A DNA stretch of 64,000 nucleotides from assembly GCF_001875655.1 (NCBI RefSeq), contig NZ_MKEQ01000001.1:124001-188000 (forward strand), in the 5' to 3' direction. This DNA comes from Enterobacter hormaechei ATCC 49162. GTDB lineage: Bacteria > Pseudomonadota > Gammaproteobacteria > Enterobacterales > Enterobacteriaceae. Below, piece by piece: positions 46,161 through 55,669 of this stretch (position 1 is its first letter; the number at the start of each line of letters is the position of its first letter). The notes under the pieces are model-generated. The model had not been told where the DNA came from, did not search any database, and saw only the letters and a program-made list of their open reading frames with translations. A program made the translations under genes and the position numbers.

Positions 46161-46668
46161 GATGATTAAAGCTACATTCTTCATTGTTCTTCCACTATTC
46201 TCAATATTTACCTATGCAGGGCAGGATAAAATGAATCAAGATTCGTTGTGGCAAATCATTAAAGAAATGAAATCAGTGTGGGGTAAACAATTTGAGGATG
46301 TCAGTAAACTGTTTAACCAACCGCTGATTAATAATACACAGGAGAAAGAAGACCGTTATACTTCAGCTCCCTTTACGTTAACTGATGGAACACGGATCAG
46401 CAATGTGGATGTTCGGTTATGGGGAAATGGCGATAACAGCGTATCTTTGGTTTCTTTCGTAATTAATCAACCATGTATTACTCTTGATCAAGTCAAATCT
46501 CATTTTCCGGATCTGAAGTTGTCTAATATCCCCCGTGGAAACACGCCGGGACAATCCGTTGGATATCGCACCCCTACTGATGAACGCGGGCTAGCATGGG
46601 CATTTAGCTTTCCAGTTCTGAATCAGGAATGCCTGGGCAGGGTAGTTATGTCACGCTACGAACATTAA
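46150..46668 (+). CDS. Probable periplasmic immunity protein for the VgrG peptidase
   Basis: 172 residues with a signal peptide (IKATFFIVLPLFSIFTYAG). It overlaps the vgrG stop by 11 bp. The ATG at 46150 has a strong GGAGG five bases upstream (46140-46144). The mature part is polar, with two cysteines (QPCITLD, NQECLG). Export matches a toxin that would act on periplasmic proteins or murein. I do not recognise the family; the assignment rests on overlap, AT-richness shared with the peptidase domain, and the signal. Confidence 0.7.
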   Translation: MESRMIKATFFIVLPLFSIFTYAGQDKMNQDSLWQIIKEMKSVWGKQFEDVSKLFNQPLINNTQEKEDRYTSAPFTLTDGTRISNVDVRLWGNGDNSVSLVSFVINQPCITLDQVKSHFPDLKLSNIPRGNTPGQSVGYRTPTDERGLAWAFSFPVLNQECLGRVVMSRYEH

Positions 46669-46875
46669 GTTGCGAGGCAACTTTACGGGCTGTGAAAAAA
46701 TAATTATCAAAGGTCAAATAATATCGCTGCCCCTAAAGTTTTTGCGGAAAAAAAGAAAGTGCTAACGTTCGAATGATCCTGTTCCTCTGAATGGCTAAGC
46801 AATAATTAATATTGGTTGTATAAATTTTAGCGCTCTTAATTTTATTTTTTCTAATAAATCATCCCGAGTTCACTT
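46669..46875. other. AT-rich intergenic region before eagR-rhs
   Basis: No coding frame is supported in these 207 bp. The AT-rich segment from about 46800 precedes eagR and probably contains the promoter of the eagR-rhs unit. Confidence 0.5.
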
Positions 46876-47316
46876 ATGAAATACACCCTCCAGGAAGGTT
46901 CCTTTACCCTTTTTCCTGCCGCCTGGCAGGACAACAGCATGAACATCATTCGTGATGACGAGAGCGGGCTGTCCGTGGTGGTCAGCCGCGGCGTTATCCC
47001 GGACGGCAGCGACTACGAACAAGAGTTTCACCGCCAGTGGGATGTGCTGCGTCCTCAGATGGGTGAGATCGCCCAGAGCGAATTCCAGCACGTAAAAGCC
47101 GGGCCAGACGGAAACATTAACGGGCTGGAAGTTGAAACCACCTTTGACCGTAACGGCCAGCGCCTGTGGCAAAAACAGCTTGCCGTACAGACGCCAGGCA
47201 AGTCGGTACTGATGATTTTTACCCTCTCAGCCTTAAAAGCCTTTACCGAAGAGGACGAGGCGCGCTGGAGCACACTGAAGCAGAGTCTGACGCTAAACGA
47301 CGACCGGAATGTGTAA
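46876..47316 (+). CDS. eagR: Eag-type chaperone of the Rhs effector (DUF1795/DcrB)
   Basis: 146-residue chaperone that shields the N-terminal transmembrane helices of its prePAAR effector before secretion and helps loading on VgrG. The DUF1795 pattern is clear: MKYTLQEGSFTLFPAAWQDNSMNI, GLSVVVSRG, YEQEFHRQWDVLRPQ and MIFTLSALKAFTEEDEARW. It lies 3 bp before the rhs gene, the standard place for a cognate Eag. Confidence 0.93.
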   Translation: MKYTLQEGSFTLFPAAWQDNSMNIIRDDESGLSVVVSRGVIPDGSDYEQEFHRQWDVLRPQMGEIAQSEFQHVKAGPDGNINGLEVETTFDRNGQRLWQKQLAVQTPGKSVLMIFTLSALKAFTEEDEARWSTLKQSLTLNDDRNV

Positions 47317-47319
47317 GGC

Positions 47320-50300
47320 ATGAGCGATAACAACGCGGCCCGTAAGGGCGACGAGATTATTCACTCCAGCATTTTTGCTGACATCACCAGCATTGTGGCG
47401 GAAGGTGCTGCCTATGCGGTGATTGGCGCGGCGGTGGGCGCAGCAGCGACCGTCGCGGCCCCACTGCTGGGAGCCGGGGCCGCCGCAGCAGGCGTGGCGG
47501 CGATTGGATCCAGCTGTCTGTTGAGCGGCATTATCGGCGGGGTTCTGGCGAACGTCGCCGGGATCACCGACGATATCAGCAATGCCGCTGAAGGGCTGGG
47601 TAACGCGCTTTTCCCGCCGTCGCCTGCGGGCAAAATCACCACCGGTTCGAGTAATGTTCTGACAAATAAACTCCCCGCTGCGCGCGCAGCCGGGACGTTA
47701 ACGCCTGCCGATACCCCTTCGCCTGAGCCGCAGTCTCCGGGCAGCTTTGCCGACTACGCGGGCATGCTGCTCTCCGCTGCCGGACAGTTCGGCAGCGAGA
47801 TGTGGCAGCCGAGCGTCGCCTCTGCCGCCGCAGGGACCTCGCCGCTGGAAGAAGACAAGGTGGCGTGTGATAAACACTCCGGGCCACAGTATCTGGCGGA
47901 AGGATCTAAAAGCGTCTTTATCAACGGACAGCCTGCGGTACGCGCGAAAGATCGCTCCACCTGCGAAGGCACCGTTTCCGACGATGTCTCCCCGAACGTG
48001 ATCATTGGCGGGGACACGCTCACGGTCCGCGACATCAAAAGCGGCAAAACGCCGGGTCTGGCGCTGGGGATGATTGCTCTCTCTCTGCTTCGCGGGCGTC
48101 CGGGCAAAATTTTGAAAAATATGCCCTGCGCGCTGGCGTCGGCTGGCGGCGGGATGCTGGCTGATATGGCCGTCAACGCCGTGTTCGGCTCCTCGCACCC
48201 GGTTCATGCCGCCACCGGCGTAAAGGTGCTGAACGACGACGATGAACTCGATTTCTCGCTGCCGGGGCGCTTCCCGCTGCGCTGGCAGCGCAGCTACAAC
48301 AGCCTCACCACCCGTGAAGGGCTGTTCGGACTGGGCTGGGCAACCACCTTTGACAGCTATCTGACGCTGGAAAAAAACAACGCCACCTGGTTCGATGAAA
48401 CCGGGCGCGAGCTGAGCTTTGAACTGCCGCCGGTCGACCGCGCGTTTTACAGCATCAGCGAAGGCATTATCATCCGCCGCAATGAGAGCGGCGACGTGGC
48501 GATTGCCGACGATGACGGCGCGGTGTGGCGTTTGTATAAGCCGACTCGCGCTAACCCCTCCATCCTGCGTCTGGCCTCCCTCAGTGATGAATACGGCAAC
48601 GCGCTGCTGACGGAATGGGACGAGCACGGGCGGCTGATCGGTCTGCACGATGAGCCGCGGGCGATTGATGTCACCCTGCGCTACGAAGATGAACGTTTCC
48701 CGCAGCGCGTTACCTCCGCGAGCCATTTTGACGGCAACCAGACATGGCCACTGATGAAGTGGGGTTACGACGCGCGCGGCCAGCTGGCGAGCGCGACGGA
48801 TGCCTCCGGCGTGGTGACGCGTGAATACCGTTATAACGATGACGACCTGATGGTCTGGCACCGTCTGCCGGGCGGGCTGGAGAGTGAATACCGCTGGCAA
48901 AAATTCGACCACTGGCGCGTGGTGGAAAACCGCACCAGCACCGGCGACGGCTGTCGCTTTAGCTACGATTTAGCCGCCGGGCTGACGACCGTCGATCACT
49001 ACGACGGTCAGACGCGAAAGCATTACTGGAACGCGCAAAACCTGATTGTTCGCTATGTTGACGAGCGCGGTGAGAACTGGCGCTACGAGTGGGATGACAA
49101 CGAACTCCTCACGCGTCGCATCGATCCGCTGGGTAATGCCGTTACCTTCGTCTATGACGAGATGGGCAACCGGGTGCAGGAGATCGACGCCGATGGCAAT
49201 ACCCGCACCACCACCTGGCTGGAGCACCGTGCGCTTCCGGCGTCCATCATCGAAGCCGACGGTAGCGCCACCCGGTTCCTGTATGACGAACATCACGGGC
49301 TGAAACGCGTGGTGGATCCGATGGGGCAGACCTCGCTGCTGCGTCGGGACGAGTTTGGTCAGGTTGTGGAAGAAGTCGATGCCGCCGGGAACAGCCGTTA
49401 CCAGGAGTACAACGAGGCCGGGCAGATGGTGCGTGCGACGGACTGTTCGGGCCGTGTGACACAATACCGTTATCATCCGCTGGGCTGGCTGGTGGCTGAG
49501 ATAAGCGCCGACGGCGAAGAGACGCGTTACCGCTACGACGCCGCGGGGCGTCCGGTGCAGCTCGACCGACCAGAAGGCTGGACTGAGTCGCTCAAATGGA
49601 ACGAACGTGGCCTGCCGGTGAAGCATGCGGGCGCCGACGGGAAAGAGAGCGAGTTCAGATACGACGAGGCAGGGCGCTTAACCGCCACCCGTAATACGCA
49701 GGGTGAAGAGGTGCGCCGCCGCTGGGACAGCCGCGGGCGTCTGATTGCCCTGGAAAACGAAAACGGCGAAGCGTATCAGTTCCGCTGGGGCGCAGACTCG
49801 CTGCTGCTGGAAGAGGTGGGGCTGGATGGCGTGGCCTCGCAGTATCGCTACGATGCCTGCGGGCGTACGATAGCGCGTACCTTTGCTGCCGGACATCCGG
49901 AGGCCATTACCCATGCCTTCGCCTGGAGCGCGAGCGGCCAGCTGGTCGCCCGCACCACGCCGGAGGGGCAGACCCGCTACCACTACACCCCGTCCGGCCT
50001 TCTGAGCCGGATTGGGCTGCATCCCGCGCTTTCAGCCGATGCCTGGAGCGCCGAGGCCGAGCAGGAGCTTGTGTTTGATTATGACGCGCTCGGGCGCGTC
50101 ACGCGCGAAACGGGCGAACACGGGGAGCTGGCGTGGGAGTATGACGCGCTGGGTAACCGCACCTCCGTCACGCTGCCCGATGGCCGGGAGCTGAAACAGT
50201 TCTACTACGGCAGCGGGCATCTGCTCAGCATTGCCCTTGATAAGCTCTCGGTCTCCGACTTTACCCGCGACGAACTTCACCGTGAAACCAGCCGTACGCA

Positions 50301-51705
50301 GGGGCTGCTAACCACACGCAGCGAATATGACCGTCTCGGTCGACTGCATCGCCGGGACGTTTTTACCGGCAATGCCCAGCGCCCGTCGCCGCGCCGCTGG
50401 TCCCGCCGCTGGGATTACGACTATCGCAATAACCTGGTGCGGGAAGAACGGGACGATAACCCGTTCAGCTGGTACCGCTGGCAGTATGACAGCGCCGGAC
50501 GTCTGCTGGTTCAGGACGGCACGCTGCCCGGCCAGGAGCAGTGGCGCTGGGATGCAGCCGGTAACCCGCTCGAAGGCTCGGCTGAGAAGGTCACGCACAA
50601 CCGCCTGACGCAGCTGAATGGCATTCGCTGGCGCTATGACATCCATGGTCGCACCGTGGAGAAGGATAACGGCCAGACCCGCTGGCACTACCGCTACGAC
50701 AACGAGCACCGCCTGACGGAGGTCATCAGCCAGCCGCGGGACCGCAACAGGCCGCAGACGCAGGTCAGCTTCCGCTATGACCCACTCGGACGACGCATCA
50801 GCAAAACGCGTCGCCAGATGGTGGGCGGACAGCCAACCGGTAACCCAGTCACCACCCGGTTTGTCTGGGAAGGGTTCCGGCTGTTGCAGGAGGTGCACGG
50901 GGATGTGCCGCTGACCTACGTCTACAGCGATCAGGACAGCTACGATCCGCTGGCACGTATTGACGGCGTTGATGCCCCGGAAATCTTCTGGTTCCACTGC
51001 CAGCCCAACGGCACGCCGGAGCGGATGACGGATATCGAAGGGCAGGTGCGCTGGGAAGGCGTGAACAGCGCCTGGGGCAAACTGCTGCGGGAAAGCGAGA
51101 CGCAGGTATCAGGATATTCCCAGAACCTGCGTATGCAGGGGCAATACCTGGACCGTGAGACAGGGCTGCACTACAATCTGTTCCGGTATTATGACCCGGA
51201 CTGCGGAAGGTTTACGCAGCAGGACCCGATAGGGCTGGCGGGGGGGATAAACCTTTACCAGTATGCGCCGAATGCGCTGGGGTGGGTGGATCCGTGGGGG
51301 TTGAGTAGGTGTTCATCCTCAGGTAAATATAAGCCTGGAACTATTCTGGGACGTACAGTTTATAAAAATACTGTTGATATACATCCTGGAGTTCCTAAGT
51401 CAGTTCATCCGTCAGTTCATCCTTCAATCAAAGCGAAAGTTAAGGATGGTTGGACAAATGTTGATTTGATGAAAAATGGCTATGCTCCGATTGGCACGGA
51501 TGGGAAACAAGTCAATCTTCATCACGTTCTTGGACAAGAACCTGGACCAATGGTGGAAATTCTTTCATCTACGCATAAGCTGTATCATAAGCAATTGCAT
51601 GGATTAATCGAGAACGGTGGTAGTTTTAGAAATACTCCTGAACTTGATAGACAGTACAACAGATTCAGAAGTGCGTATTGGAAGTTGAGAGCATTAGATT
51701 TTTAA
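47320..51705 (+). CDS. rhs: Rhs effector with prePAAR, PAAR and LHH-type nuclease tip
   Basis: 1461-residue T6SS effector. It begins with the prePAAR motif NAARKGDEIIHSS, a transmembrane pair (residues 30-90), a PAAR domain (about 178-245), a second hydrophobic region, then a YD-repeat shell that encloses the toxin. The core ends in PIGLAGGINLYQYAPNALGWVDPWGL (Asp1324). The variable tip of about 133 residues carries NLHHVLG (His1401, His1402) and THKLYHKQLH, the LHH group of HNH/EndoVII nucleases, so it is a probable DNase. Base composition falls sharply right after DPWGL, showing modular exchange. SUKH immunity follows after 12 bp. Confidence 0.95.
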   Translation: MSDNNAARKGDEIIHSSIFADITSIVAEGAAYAVIGAAVGAAATVAAPLLGAGAAAAGVAAIGSSCLLSGIIGGVLANVAGITDDISNAAEGLGNALFPPSPAGKITTGSSNVLTNKLPAARAAGTLTPADTPSPEPQSPGSFADYAGMLLSAAGQFGSEMWQPSVASAAAGTSPLEEDKVACDKHSGPQYLAEGSKSVFINGQPAVRAKDRSTCEGTVSDDVSPNVIIGGDTLTVRDIKSGKTPGLALGMIALSLLRGRPGKILKNMPCALASAGGGMLADMAVNAVFGSSHPVHAATGVKVLNDDDELDFSLPGRFPLRWQRSYNSLTTREGLFGLGWATTFDSYLTLEKNNATWFDETGRELSFELPPVDRAFYSISEGIIIRRNESGDVAIADDDGAVWRLYKPTRANPSILRLASLSDEYGNALLTEWDEHGRLIGLHDEPRAIDVTLRYEDERFPQRVTSASHFDGNQTWPLMKWGYDARGQLASATDASGVVTREYRYNDDDLMVWHRLPGGLESEYRWQKFDHWRVVENRTSTGDGCRFSYDLAAGLTTVDHYDGQTRKHYWNAQNLIVRYVDERGENWRYEWDDNELLTRRIDPLGNAVTFVYDEMGNRVQEIDADGNTRTTTWLEHRALPASIIEADGSATRFLYDEHHGLKRVVDPMGQTSLLRRDEFGQVVEEVDAAGNSRYQEYNEAGQMVRATDCSGRVTQYRYHPLGWLVAEISADGEETRYRYDAAGRPVQLDRPEGWTESLKWNERGLPVKHAGADGKESEFRYDEAGRLTATRNTQGEEVRRRWDSRGRLIALENENGEAYQFRWGADSLLLEEVGLDGVASQYRYDACGRTIARTFAAGHPEAITHAFAWSASGQLVARTTPEGQTRYHYTPSGLLSRIGLHPALSADAWSAEAEQELVFDYDALGRVTRETGEHGELAWEYDALGNRTSVTLPDGRELKQFYYGSGHLLSIALDKLSVSDFTRDELHRETSRTQGLLTTRSEYDRLGRLHRRDVFTGNAQRPSPRRWSRRWDYDYRNNLVREERDDNPFSWYRWQYDSAGRLLVQDGTLPGQEQWRWDAAGNPLEGSAEKVTHNRLTQLNGIRWRYDIHGRTVEKDNGQTRWHYRYDNEHRLTEVISQPRDRNRPQTQVSFRYDPLGRRISKTRRQMVGGQPTGNPVTTRFVWEGFRLLQEVHGDVPLTYVYSDQDSYDPLARIDGVDAPEIFWFHCQPNGTPERMTDIEGQVRWEGVNSAWGKLLRESETQVSGYSQNLRMQGQYLDRETGLHYNLFRYYDPDCGRFTQQDPIGLAGGINLYQYAPNALGWVDPWGLSRCSSSGKYKPGTILGRTVYKNTVDIHPGVPKSVHPSVHPSIKAKVKDGWTNVDLMKNGYAPIGTDGKQVNLHHVLGQEPGPMVEILSSTHKLYHKQLHGLIENGGSFRNTPELDRQYNRFRSAYWKLRALDF

Positions 51706-51717
51706 TAGGGTGTAAAA

Positions 51718-52167
51718 ATGATGACTATCAAAACTGCAATTGAATATTTGAACAATAATGCGACAGACGAAGTTTTTTGGTTAGGTCAAGTTGATATAGA
51801 ACAGATTGACTTACTTGAAAATAACCTTGGCATTAAACTCCCTCATGATTTTCGAGAGTTCTTACTTTTGGTTGGGGGCGGAGGGGTGATTGGAGAGGAG
51901 ATTTCAGGAATAGTGGATAATAATGCTCTTGAAGAGTCAGGAGGTGCTGTTTTTTACGATACAATATATTGCCGCAATGAATTTTCACTCCCTGAAAATT
52001 ATGCTGTTATATATCTAAAAGATGATGAGGTTTGCTGGTGTATAGATTCTGGTGGTGAGAATTTTGGAAGGGTTGTTAATTATGATCTGTTTTCCAAGAA
52101 TACGACGAACATTATAAGCCCTTCGTTTTCTGAATTTTTTGATAATTATGTTAAGTTGCGGACGTGA
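51718..52167 (+). CDS. SUKH (SMI1/KNR4) family immunity protein
   Basis: 149 residues with the SUKH pattern: IEQIDLLENNLGIKLPHDFREFLLLVGGGGV near residue 25, then YAVIYLKDDEVCWCIDSGG and a C-terminal SFSEFFDNYV helix. SUKH proteins are standard partners of HNH/LHH nuclease tips, and it sits 12 bp behind the LHH-tipped rhs gene. It should neutralise that nuclease in the cytoplasm. Confidence 0.88.
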   Translation: MMTIKTAIEYLNNNATDEVFWLGQVDIEQIDLLENNLGIKLPHDFREFLLLVGGGGVIGEEISGIVDNNALEESGGAVFYDTIYCRNEFSLPENYAVIYLKDDEVCWCIDSGGENFGRVVNYDLFSKNTTNIISPSFSEFFDNYVKLRT

Positions 52168-52311
52168 TTAGTGGTATGAATGCCAATTGAATTCATAAGC
52201 ATTTCCCAAGCGGATAAGGTCCAGGAGATAATTTGGACCTTATGGTACGTATTCTATTGTTTCTAAATAGTGGTTGTTAATTATAAGATAAGTAATTAAA
52301 TATTGAAAATT

Positions 52312-52755
52312 ATGCATGAAATAATACATTTCCAAACAAATACAGCAACAGTAGTCATTTATGATTTAGTTTCACTAAAACATAGAGTTAACGATGATGC
52401 AGATTGGTGGAGTCTTCCTGAAGATGAAGTGGTAGAAATAAACAAAGGAAATGTATTATTTCTCAATGTTGGGGATGATGGCACCTACAAAGTTTATATT
52501 AAAAATGATGTTGAAGAATATATCGGCGCGCTGTTTTTAAACGTACCTAGTGGAAAGGTTTTCATTGGGGCGGGAGAAGATGTCACGGGCGGGGATCTTG
52601 AGTCTGATGACTCAGATGCTATTTCAGGTGAGTTTATTACTTTGGAACCTGGTAGTTACGAAGTTAAATATAAAAAGCAAGGCTCAGATGTTCTAATTTC
52701 CTTTACAAAAACAACGATTACAGAAAACTCGTTAGAAGAGGGAGTTTATCTCTGA
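52312..52755 (+). CDS. Probable orphan immunity protein
   Basis: Unrecognised acidic protein of 147 residues, beta-rich in appearance (TATVVIYDLVSLKHRV, GNVLFLNVGDDGTYKVYI, GEFITLEPGSYEVKY). It lies behind the SUKH gene without a toxin gene of its own. The ATG at 52312 is used; a TTG 9 bp upstream is possible. Its place and AT-richness suggest an immunity gene left from an earlier rhs tip, or a second immunity for the current one. A decayed ychF 3' fragment begins 22 bp downstream. Confidence 0.55.
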   Translation: MHEIIHFQTNTATVVIYDLVSLKHRVNDDADWWSLPEDEVVEINKGNVLFLNVGDDGTYKVYIKNDVEEYIGALFLNVPSGKVFIGAGEDVTGGDLESDDSDAISGEFITLEPGSYEVKYKKQGSDVLISFTKTTITENSLEEGVYL

Positions 52756-52776
52756 ATGAAATGAAACTCACTGCAT

Positions 52777-52914
52777 GGCGTGGATTTTTTCATCCCAAAA
52801 AATGTTAATCAATTTGTTCACTACGTAGCCATTTTTAACAATATTCTTTCTTCCTTCTGCGCGTCTCTTGCTTATTTTATTTTTCACGCCTTATTTACCC
52901 TTGCCCTTAATAAA
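52777..52914 (-). pseudogene. Heavily decayed copy of the ychF 3' end with its terminator
   Basis: GGCGTGGATTTTTT, then GTTAA, GTTCACTACGTAGCCAT, TTTAACAAT and TCCTTCTGCGCG follow in order the same landmarks at 57857-57955 (terminator arm, then the last codons of ychF: GTTCATCACGTCGCCAT, TTTAACGAT, TCCCTTCCGCACG). By eye about three quarters of positions agree, with small indels. It has the same orientation as intact ychF and is followed within about 50 bp by an rhs fragment. Confidence 0.65.
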
Positions 52915-52965
52915 CTGTCAATATACACGCAACGAACAACACCACCCTGAGAATAGCTCCCCGTG

Positions 52966-54436
52966 GCTGCTGACCACCCGCAGCGAATACGACCGCCTTG
53001 GCCGACTGCATCGCCGGGACTTCTTTACCGGCAATGCCCAGCGCCCGTCGCCGCGCCGCTGGTCCCGCCGCTGGGATTACGACTATCGCAATAACCTGGT
53101 CCGCGAAGAGCGGGACGATAACCCTTTCAGCTGGTACCGCTGGCAGTACGACAGCGCCTGACGTCTGCTGGTTCAGGACGGCACGCTGCCCGGCCAGGAG
53201 CAGTGGCGCTGGGATGCAGCCGGTAACCCGCTCGAAGGATCAGCTGAGAAGGTCACGCACAACCGCCTGACGCAGCTGAACGGCATTCGCTGGCGCTATG
53301 ACATCCACGGCCGCACCGTGGAGAAGGATAACGGCCAGACCCGCTGGCACTACCGCTACGACGGCGAGCACCGCCTGACGGAGGTGAGCAGCCAGCCGCG
53401 GGACCGCAACAGGCCGCAGACGCAGGTCAGCTTCCGCTATGACCCGCTCGGGCGACGCATCAGCAAAACGCGACGCCAGATGCTGTTTGGGCAGCCAACC
53501 GGTAAGCCAGTCACCACCCGGTTTGTCTGGGAAGGGTTCCGGCTGTTGCAGGAGGTGCACGGGGATGTGCCGCTGACCTACGTCTACAGCGATCAGGACA
53601 GCTACGATCCGCTGGCGCGTATTGACGGCGTTGATGCCCCGGAAATCTTCTGGTTCCACTGCCAGCCCAACGGCACGCCGGAGCGGATGACGGATAGCGA
53701 AGGGCAGGTGCGCTGGGAAGGGGTGAACAGCGCCTGGGGCAAACTGCTGCGGGAAAGCGAGACGCAGGTATCAGGATATTCCCAGAACCTGCGCATGCAG
53801 GGGCAATACCTGGACCGTGAGACAGGGCTGCACTACAATCTGTTCCGGTATTATGACCCGGACTGCGGACGATTTACGCAGCAGGACCCGATAGGGCTGG
53901 CGGGAGGGATAAACCTTTACCAGTATGCGCCGAATGCGCTGGGGTGGGTGGATCCGTGGGGGTTGAGTCGTTGTAAAAATGACTGGAATGAGTTTCAGAA
54001 AAAATCTAATAAGCGTCAGTTCTCTTCGAGAACACAAGCATCTAAGGCCTACGCGTTATGGAAGAAACAAGACTGGGCGGCATTAGAGAAATTTATGGGC
54101 GATGGTGCCTGGCCTCCTAATCGTGGATTTATTACTGCAACGAAAACGACTCTAAAACCTGGTACAAAAGTTGACCGCTACGGTGGTTGGACCGATGCAG
54201 ATGGTTTCCACGATAGTGGTACGTTTATATCCCCTGCGGGATCATCTTTCGAGGGGAGAGCCCTCCAACAAAATACTTTAAACAAACCATATTCGGTTTA
54301 TGAAGTTCTAAAGCCGTTGCCGGTAGATAGTGGTCCTGCTATACCATGGTTTGGGCAACCGGGCAGAGGAACCCAATACGAAACATCCGAAGCGATCGAA
54401 GCACTAATTGAAAATGGTTTTTTGAGGAAAATATGA
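52966..54436 (+). pseudogene. Displaced rhs 3' fragment with TNT (NAD glycohydrolase) tip, nonsense-interrupted
   Basis: Near-identical to the last third of the intact rhs core (compare 50305-51315), it lacks all upstream rhs parts. A GGA-to-TGA change at 53159-53161 interrupts the core. After DPWGL a different tip begins, with AWPPNRGF, DRYGGW, FISPAG, RAL and FGQPGRGTQY, the full motif series of the tuberculosis necrotizing toxin family that destroys NAD. The toxin frame itself is intact and overlaps its immunity gene by ATGA. It has no start or PAAR, so it is an orphan tip that could be revived by recombination with the rhs upstream. Confidence 0.88.
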
Positions 54437-54804
54437 CTTTAATTAATTTTCAGAAAAGAAAAGAACTTATCCATGATGGGCTTGAAGATGACTTCTTAAG
54501 GAACGAAAAAGAAATATCCTGTCCATGTTGTGATGCTGTCGTTCGTTTCGGTTTATATAACTCTAAAAGTTTTGATAAGCTTGAGGACTGCAAAAAAACA
54601 AAAATGGTAAGTAAGATGCGAGGCGTAAAGTTATCAGATGGTTTAATCCCGGGCTATAGATACAAAGAAAGCCCACTAAGGATATCAGAAAAAAAATGTT
54701 CAAAAGGAATTCATGATATTTTTGTCATCTTTACTTATAAAGAGATACAACCCGCTCGTTATGAATCTTATTTAATAGGTGTTTTTAATAGTAATGATGT
54801 TTAG
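54433..54804 (+). CDS. Immunity protein for the TNT-type orphan Rhs tip
   Basis: 123-residue soluble protein starting in the ATGA overlap with the toxin. It has CPCC near residue 30 and further cysteines (DCKKTK, KKCSKG), so it may bind zinc, and a C-terminal strand-rich part (HDIFVIFTYKEI). I recognise no family name; pairing rests on the overlap. An intact immunity gene behind a broken toxin carrier would protect against sibling strains with an active version. Confidence 0.7.
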   Translation: MTLINFQKRKELIHDGLEDDFLRNEKEISCPCCDAVVRFGLYNSKSFDKLEDCKKTKMVSKMRGVKLSDGLIPGYRYKESPLRISEKKCSKGIHDIFVIFTYKEIQPARYESYLIGVFNSNDV

Positions 54805-55016
54805 CATTCTGCTATATTAAATGTGATTTAAAATGCCTTTGGGATGAGGCTCCAGATTTTAGGGTTTTCAGTAACAACCTGAGAGTAATCTTTGGACGGG
54901 ATAAAAATACTCTCACTCCCGTAATGAATTGTTCGATTATATCAAGCATCATTCAACATGGGTCTTATATAATTTATATTTAGAAGGGTTGATAATTTTA
55001 TGCAGTTAGGACATGT

Positions 55017-55382
55017 ATGATTGCTTACTTAAGATTCATTAGAGAAAACAACGCGCTCGAATGGATTCACTGTTCAAGAAATATAAGTCTAAACATACCT
55101 CGCTTAGATATCGCTATGGTCGATCCTACACGCCAGTTAGTCTTTGCATTGAGCGAACAAAAATCATTACCAACCGTTTTGACCATCTTCAATGCTCATG
55201 GCGAAAAACTATTTTGGTCTGCACCTCCTGAAGGCGCGACTTTTTATTACTTAACATTCAACCTGTCAAATGAAGTGGTCGTTGTCTGTAGTTATCCAGT
55301 AAAACAAAATGGCTGGCATGATTGGTTTTATTCCTATGATATGAAGCGTAACGCATTGTCTCGATCAGGCCCTGCGTATTAA
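55017..55382 (+). CDS. Orphan immunity-like protein, copy 1 (intact)
   Basis: 121-residue protein of unknown family (MIAYLRFIRENNALEWIHCSR ... MVDPTRQLVFALSEQ ... GWHDWFYSYDMKRNALSRSGPAY). A second, broken copy occurs 1.9 kb downstream at 56964-57327. Both stand among rhs tip remnants without a linked toxin. The repeated presence next to toxin debris suggests immunity; no domain is recognised. Upstream 54805-55016 contains nothing else I can support. Confidence 0.6.
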   Translation: MIAYLRFIRENNALEWIHCSRNISLNIPRLDIAMVDPTRQLVFALSEQKSLPTVLTIFNAHGEKLFWSAPPEGATFYYLTFNLSNEVVVVCSYPVKQNGWHDWFYSYDMKRNALSRSGPAY

Positions 55383-55429
55383 TATCAAATGAGCCCAAAA
55401 AATGATAACAATAGCCGGTGGCAAAAGAG

Positions 55430-55669
55430 ATACTATATAAATAATTCCAACAAGTGGTTTAAAAAGGTGTGCGTAAAGGGGAATTATCCTGGCCTCCGGA
55501 AGACGGATCCCAAGAAACGGCACTGTCATTCTCGCTAAATATGAGACTCTTGACTCTCTTGAAGAGCGCTTAGGCGAGGATCTTTTTCAGACGTTAAAGC
55601 TTGTGACTGCCGATATCATTCCTTTTGAACCCAGCATGAAAACAGAACTCTTAAACAATGTGTTTTAGC
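55430..55669 (+). pseudogene. Probable toxin-gene remnant
   Basis: Broken coding sequence with no start. One frame ends with IPRNGTVILAKYETLDSLEERL and PFEPSMKTELLNNVF before a TAG at 55667-55669; an overlapping frame upstream reads KGELSWPPEDGSQETA. The switch of frame suggests a decayed gene, perhaps an effector tip. No family can be named. Confidence 0.35.

Noticed and set aside
47320..51705. Rhs tip as an RNase or deaminase
   Set aside because: The tip contains the LHH motif and a following HKxxH stretch with a SUKH partner, which fits the HNH/EndoVII nuclease group better.
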